Positions 12,789 to 15,545 of a stretch of 15,545 bases of DNA are shown piece by piece. The notes below the pieces were generated by a model, which did no database searches, had not been told where the DNA came from, and was given only the letters and a program-made list of their open reading frames with translations. The translations under genes were made by a program, and so were the position numbers. How positions within the stretch are numbered: position 1 is the stretch's first letter; the number at the start of each line of letters is the position of its first letter. The stretch is from a bacterium HR25. GTDB taxonomy: Bacteria; Chloroflexota; Dehalococcoidia; SM23-28-2; HRbin24. The DNA is taken from assembly GCA_002898615.1 (NCBI GenBank), contig BEIB01000014.1:1-15545 (forward strand). The letters are read 5' to 3'.

Positions 12789-14075
12789 ATGAGGGGCGCC
12801 GCGGCCGAAGAGGGCGTGCAGCGCCTCCCTCGCCCGGCGGGCGTAGGGCGCTAGCTGGGACGGCCGCAGGAGCCCGTCCTCCGTCAGGTAGGCCGTCACC
12901 AGCCGGCCCGGCGTAGCCTCGAAGTAGAGGTTCCGCGCCTCGATCCCCGGCCCGGCGGCGGGGAGCACCTCGGCCGGGTCGCCCTCCTCCAGGGCCGGAG
13001 AGCGGGCCAGAGAAGGCGGCAGCACCTTCAGGGTATCGGCCAGGACGTACAGGGGGATGCTCTCCACCCGGGCGGCCAGGGCCAGGAGGCGGGTGCCCAC
13101 CTTGTTGAGGAAGCCGCCGTCCGGGAAGAGGGCATCGGCCCCCACGAGGACGGCCTGGGCCTCGCCCACGAAGGCCGCCAGTTGCGCTTCGGTGACCAGG
13201 GTGACGGCGATGCCGCGGCCGGCCAGCTCTTGCGCCAGGGCCACCCCCTCGCCCAGGGGGCGGCCCTCGCTGATGATGGCCCGCCGCGGGGAGAGGGCCA
13301 GGAGCGCCGCCAGGACGAGGGAGGAGCGACTGTAGGTGAGAAGGACGTCCCGGGGCAGGACCTCCCGGGCGAGGCGAACTATCCCCTCCCGGGCCGCCTC
13401 CATCTTCCTGAGGAAGGACTGAAGGGCAGCGGCGGGGCGCTGGCTGGCCGCCGCCTCCCGGTAGGCATGGGCCACCGTCATGGCGATGCCCGGCATCCCC
13501 GGCCGGGCGCGGGCCAGGAGACAGGCGCTGGCCCGCAGGCGTCCCGGCTCCTCCCGGGCGACGCCGGAGAGGGCCTCCAGGGCCAGGCCGGCCAGCTCTC
13601 GCGCCCCCCTTCGGCGGTCTTCAGCTATCTCCGAGGCGACGCTGGCCACCTGCTCGGGCGCCAGGGGATAGACGGCTTGGAGGGCCTCCGGCAGCCGGGG
13701 CACGGTGGGGTAGCGGAAGACGCTCTCCGGCCGCACCCAGCGGGCCTCCACGTGCTCCCAGTCCAGGCGGAGGGGGCGCCGGCCGACGACCTCGAACAGG
13801 AAGGGGTGGACGAGCCAGCGCCGCCCCAGGCCGGGGTCGGGAGCGGCGACGAGGGGGCCGCGGCGGAGGAGGCGCACCTCCGCCGGCCCCAGCCCCGTCT
13901 CCTCCTCGATCTCCCGCAGGGCCTGCTGGAGGGGCTCTTCCTCCAGGTAGCCACTGACGGCGGCCCAGCGACCGCGATAGCTGCCCACGCGTGCGCTGCG
14001 GCGCAGCAGGAGAAGGCGCGGCCCCGCCGGGCCGGGGCGCATTAGGAAGGCGGTGACGACAGGGGTCTCCCGCAC
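12780..14075 (-). CDS. Nudix domain fused to eIF2B-like (MtnA/R15P-isomerase superfamily) domain, 431 aa
   Basis: Two-domain protein. Residues 1-135 are a Nudix hydrolase fold with box GYLEEEPLQQALREIEEETGL (42-62): the metal-binding REIEEE core is intact, but the loop between the Gly and the first Glu is two residues shorter than consensus. Residues about 140-431 match the eIF2B alpha/beta/delta superfamily, which includes methylthioribose-1-phosphate and ribose-1,5-bisphosphate isomerases: VLLTYSRSSLVLAAL (244-258), SEGRPLGEG (269-277), VGADALFPDGGFLNKVGTRLLAL (311-333), and NLYFEATPGRLVTAYLTEDG (382-401). The isomerases have a catalytic Cys where this protein has Ser in YSRSS, similar to eIF2B subunits; the catalytic Asp314 remains. 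Isomerase activity is therefore doubtful. The GTG start is 12 bases after the zinc-ribbon gene, with no clear ribosome site. A nucleotide or sugar-phosphate sensor is a possible role (inference). Confidence 0.88.
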   Translation of the reverse strand: MRETPVVTAFLMRPGPAGPRLLLLRRSARVGSYRGRWAAVSGYLEEEPLQQALREIEEETGLGPAEVRLLRRGPLVAAPDPGLGRRWLVHPFLFEVVGRRPLRLDWEHVEARWVRPESVFRYPTVPRLPEALQAVYPLAPEQVASVASEIAEDRRRGARELAGLALEALSGVAREEPGRLRASACLLARARPGMPGIAMTVAHAYREAAASQRPAAALQSFLRKMEAAREGIVRLAREVLPRDVLLTYSRSSLVLAALLALSPRRAIISEGRPLGEGVALAQELAGRGIAVTLVTEAQLAAFVGEAQAVLVGADALFPDGGFLNKVGTRLLALAARVESIPLYVLADTLKVLPPSLARSPALEEGDPAEVLPAAGPGIEARNLYFEATPGRLVTAYLTEDGLLRPSQLAPYARRAREALHALFGRGAPHLA

Positions 14076-14087
14076 GGCGCAGCGACG

Positions 14088-14288
14088 CTAGGCGGCGCGG
14101 CGGGCGGCCAGACCGCCGTCACGCCGCGAGCGGCGCCGCCCCTGGGAGCCCCCCGGGGGCGAGAAGGGGCTGGGCACCACCAGAGGGGCGCGATAGCCAC
14201 ACTGAATGCAGACTAGGTCCACCTCGTTGCCCAGGAAGACCTCCTCGTGAAGCATCCCCTGACAACGGGGGCAGGACCGTTCCCTCAT
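14088..14288 (-). CDS. Small zinc-ribbon protein, 66 aa
   Basis: Two CxxC knuckles, Cys6/Cys9 (CPRC) and Cys27/Cys30 (CIQC), spaced by 17 residues form one zinc-ribbon module. The C-terminal half is a Pro/Gly/Arg-rich, probably disordered basic tail (SPPGGSQGRRRSRRDGG), which could contact nucleic acid. The ATG is preceded by GGGAGGTG about nine bases upstream, a strong site. It is the first gene of a two-gene unit with the Nudix-eIF2B fusion, 12 bases downstream. Such small zinc ribbons are common in GC-rich bacteria and mostly uncharacterised; function unknown. Confidence 0.8.
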   Translation of the reverse strand: MRERSCPRCQGMLHEEVFLGNEVDLVCIQCGYRAPLVVPSPFSPPGGSQGRRRSRRDGGLAARRAA

Positions 14289-14348
14289 GGCGTTCGCACC
14301 TCCCGATGGTAGGCTGGGGCGCCGGGGCGCCCGCTCTGGTCAGGCCCT

Positions 14349-14378
14349 ATTGTAGATGAATGGCCATGACATCGTCAA
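14349..14378 (-). promoter_or_regulatory. Promoter of the zinc-ribbon / Nudix-eIF2B unit
   Basis: Minus-strand -35 TTGACG (14373-14378), 18-base spacer and -10 TACAAT (14349-14354), both five of six to consensus. The start of transcription would fall near 14341, about 53 bases before the zinc-ribbon ATG. This is one of the best promoter matches in the window. Confidence 0.72.
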
Positions 14379-14402
14379 GACTTTTGACAATGTTTTTATC
14401 AA
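14374..14402. repeat. Nested inverted repeats in AT-rich divergent promoter region
   Basis: GTCAA (14374-14378) and TTGAC (14384-14388) are perfect inverted arms with a five-base centre. The second arm also pairs with a third element: TTGACAA (14384-14390) against TTATCAA (14396-14402), six of seven matching. The patch is strikingly AT-rich against its surroundings and overlaps the -35 of the minus-strand promoter, so it may be an operator for one or both divergent units. Confidence 0.5.
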
Positions 14403-14426
14403 CTATCGAGCAGGGCGAGGGGGTGC

Positions 14427-14432
14427 TATACT
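14427..14432 (+). promoter_or_regulatory. -10 box (TATACT) of the kinase/ATPase gene
   Basis: TATACT lies seven bases before the GTG at 14440, placing the predicted transcription start on or next to the first base of the start codon. No -35 is found at standard spacing; a TTGACA at 14384 is too far (37 bases). A leaderless transcript is the simplest reading. Confidence 0.45.
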
Positions 14433-14439
14433 GCGGGCC

Positions 14440-15545
14440 GTGGAGAGCGTCGCCCTGCCGCCCCTCATCCGTCGCCTACTGGACCCCGCCGTCTACCCCC
14501 ACCCGGCGGCGGACCTGCGACTGGTCCAGACCCACATCTCCTTCGTCGTCCTGGCGGGGGACTACGCCTACAAGATCAAGAAGCCGGTGGACTTCGGCTT
14601 CCTGGACTATTCAACCCTGGCCAGGCGCCGCTACTACTGCTGGCAGGAGGTCCGCCTCAACAGCCGTTTCTGCCCCGGCGCCTATCTGGGCGTCGTCGCT
14701 ATAAGGGAGAGGGACGGTCAGCTCTCTCTGGACGGCCCCGGCCGCACGGTGGAGTACGCCGTGAAGATGCGGCGGATGCCGGAGGAGCGGCTCCTGGCCA
14801 CCCTGCTGGCACGAGGAGAGGCGACCCCCGCCCTCGTCCAGTCGATAGCGGAGCGGCTGGCGGCGGTCCACGCCCGGGCCGATCACGGCCCCGCCATCGC
14901 CCGCCTGGGCGCCTGGGGGATCCGCTTCGCCTGGCGGGAGAACTTCCAGCAGTGGCAGGACTTCATCGGCGAGACGATAAGCGAGGAGCAGGACCGACTG
15001 CTGCGGGGCTACGTGGACTGGTTCCTCCGACGCCGTCGCCTCCTGCTCCGCCGGCGGGCCGCCCAGGGCCGCATCCGCGACTGCCATGGCGACCTCCGCA
15101 GCGACAGCATCTACCTCTCCCCCGAGGGGGAAGCGTGCATCATGGACTGCATCGAGTTCAACCGTCGCTTCCGTTACACGGACGTGGCGGGAGACGTGGC
15201 CTTCCTGGCCATGGACCTGGAGTTCCGGGGCAGGCCGGACCTGGCGGAGGCCTTCGTCCGGCGCTACGTAGAGGCGTCCGGGGACGGCGAGATGCTCCAG
15301 GTGCTGGACTTCTACCGCTGTTACCGGGCGGCGGTGCGGGGTAAGGTGGAGGGCTTCCGCCTCCGCCAGCCGGAGGTGCCTCCCGCCGAGCGGGAGGAGG
15401 CGCGGGCCCTGGCCCGCCGCTACTTCGAGCTGGCCTGCCGCTACGCCCGCCGGGACTGGCCCGTCCTGCTCGTCACCTGCGGCCTGGCCGGGAGCGGCAA
15501 GTCCAGCCTGGCCCACGCCCTGGGTCTCCCCGTCCTCTCCTCGGA
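14440..15545 (+). CDS. APH-like kinase / P-loop ATPase fusion (COG2187 + COG0645 type), partial
   Basis: The reading frame is open to the window end, giving 368 codons of a longer protein. The N-terminal domain belongs to an aminoglycoside-phosphotransferase-like family: LLDPAVYPHPAADLRLVQTHISFVVLAGDYAYKIKKPVDFGFLDYSTL (14-61) has the family signature with the ATP-contacting KIKKP Lys, and CHGDLRSDSIYL (215-226) with catalytic Asp218 and IMDCIEFN (234-241) with metal-binding Asp236 follow. The loop reads HGDLRSDS instead of the HGDLHxxN of true APH enzymes. A second domain starts with Walker A GLAGSGKS (348-355) and is cut off. GTG at 14440 suits the family N-terminus and the nearby -10 box; an in-frame ATG at 14356 would add 28 residues of AT-rich, promoter-like sequence and is less likely. 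Substrate unknown; antibiotic resistance is not implied. Confidence 0.9.
   Translation, partial: MESVALPPLIRRLLDPAVYPHPAADLRLVQTHISFVVLAGDYAYKIKKPVDFGFLDYSTLARRRYYCWQEVRLNSRFCPGAYLGVVAIRERDGQLSLDGPGRTVEYAVKMRRMPEERLLATLLARGEATPALVQSIAERLAAVHARADHGPAIARLGAWGIRFAWRENFQQWQDFIGETISEEQDRLLRGYVDWFLRRRRLLLRRRAAQGRIRDCHGDLRSDSIYLSPEGEACIMDCIEFNRRFRYTDVAGDVAFLAMDLEFRGRPDLAEAFVRRYVEASGDGEMLQVLDFYRCYRAAVRGKVEGFRLRQPEVPPAEREEARALARRYFELACRYARRDWPVLLVTCGLAGSGKSSLAHALGLPVLSS

Noticed and set aside
13182..14045. Plus-strand open frame opposite the Nudix-eIF2B gene
   Set aside because: Gly/Gln/Leu-rich shadow without motifs; the minus-strand frame has clear Nudix and eIF2B motifs.
14384..14412. TTGACA at 14384-14389 as -35 of a plus-strand promoter
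   Set aside because: No acceptable -10 hexamer exists 15-19 bases downstream (TATCGA is only 14 bases away), and TATACT is 37 bases away.
14611..15516. Minus-strand open frame opposite the kinase/ATPase gene
   Set aside because: The plus strand encodes a recognisable kinase with Walker A and HGDL motifs, while this frame has only biased composition.

Overview
The window is about 15.5 kb of very GC-rich bacterial chromosome with dense coding, short intergenic gaps, frequent GTG and TTG starts and strong purine-rich Shine-Dalgarno sequences. The gene set (CIRCE-controlled groEL without a GGM tail, MidA-type methyltransferase, TupABC-type tungstate uptake, SirB1/DinB pair, COG2187-type kinase/ATPase) suggests a Chloroflexota-like organism. 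That assignment is an inference from gene content and style, because there is no rRNA or other marker here. No tRNA, rRNA, CRISPR array, insertion sequence or prophage gene was seen. The region reads as ordinary core and metabolic chromosome. Its most unusual gene is a Nudix-eIF2B-like fusion.

Left part (1-3423), all on the minus strand: the N-terminus of a ROK-family sugar kinase (cut by the window edge), a 146-aa protein of unknown function, a hairpin terminator, groEL with a perfect CIRCE operator and a clear promoter, and a 269-aa protein of unknown function. Between that unknown gene and the following plus-strand gene lies a pair of back-to-back promoters whose -35 boxes form a perfect palindrome.

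Middle part (3424-8004): a crotonase-family enoyl-CoA hydratase (plus) converges on a peroxiredoxin that overlaps an upstream MidA-type methyltransferase gene (both minus). Divergent from the methyltransferase is a MarR-type regulator translationally coupled to a 14-TM DHA2-type drug efflux pump. A perfect 8-3-8 palindrome sits on the predicted transcription start of the marR gene and is probably the site of autoregulation. Together these look like a self-contained inducible efflux unit.

Right part (8005-15545): a three-gene oxyanion ABC importer (lipoprotein, permease, ATPase with a C-terminal TOBE domain) best matching tungstate uptake. Its last gene overlaps tail to tail with a minus-strand operon DinB-like / SirB1-like / glycerophosphodiester phosphodiesterase. 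Next is a two-gene minus-strand unit encoding a small zinc-ribbon protein and a Nudix domain fused to an eIF2B-like domain that lacks the isomerase catalytic cysteine. An AT-rich divergent promoter region with nested inverted repeats separates this from a plus-strand fusion of an APH-like kinase and a P-loop ATPase, truncated by the window end.

Several plus-strand genes (marR, the tungstate-binding protein gene, the terminal kinase) have a -10 box only a few bases before the start codon, so leaderless or near-leaderless transcripts are likely.
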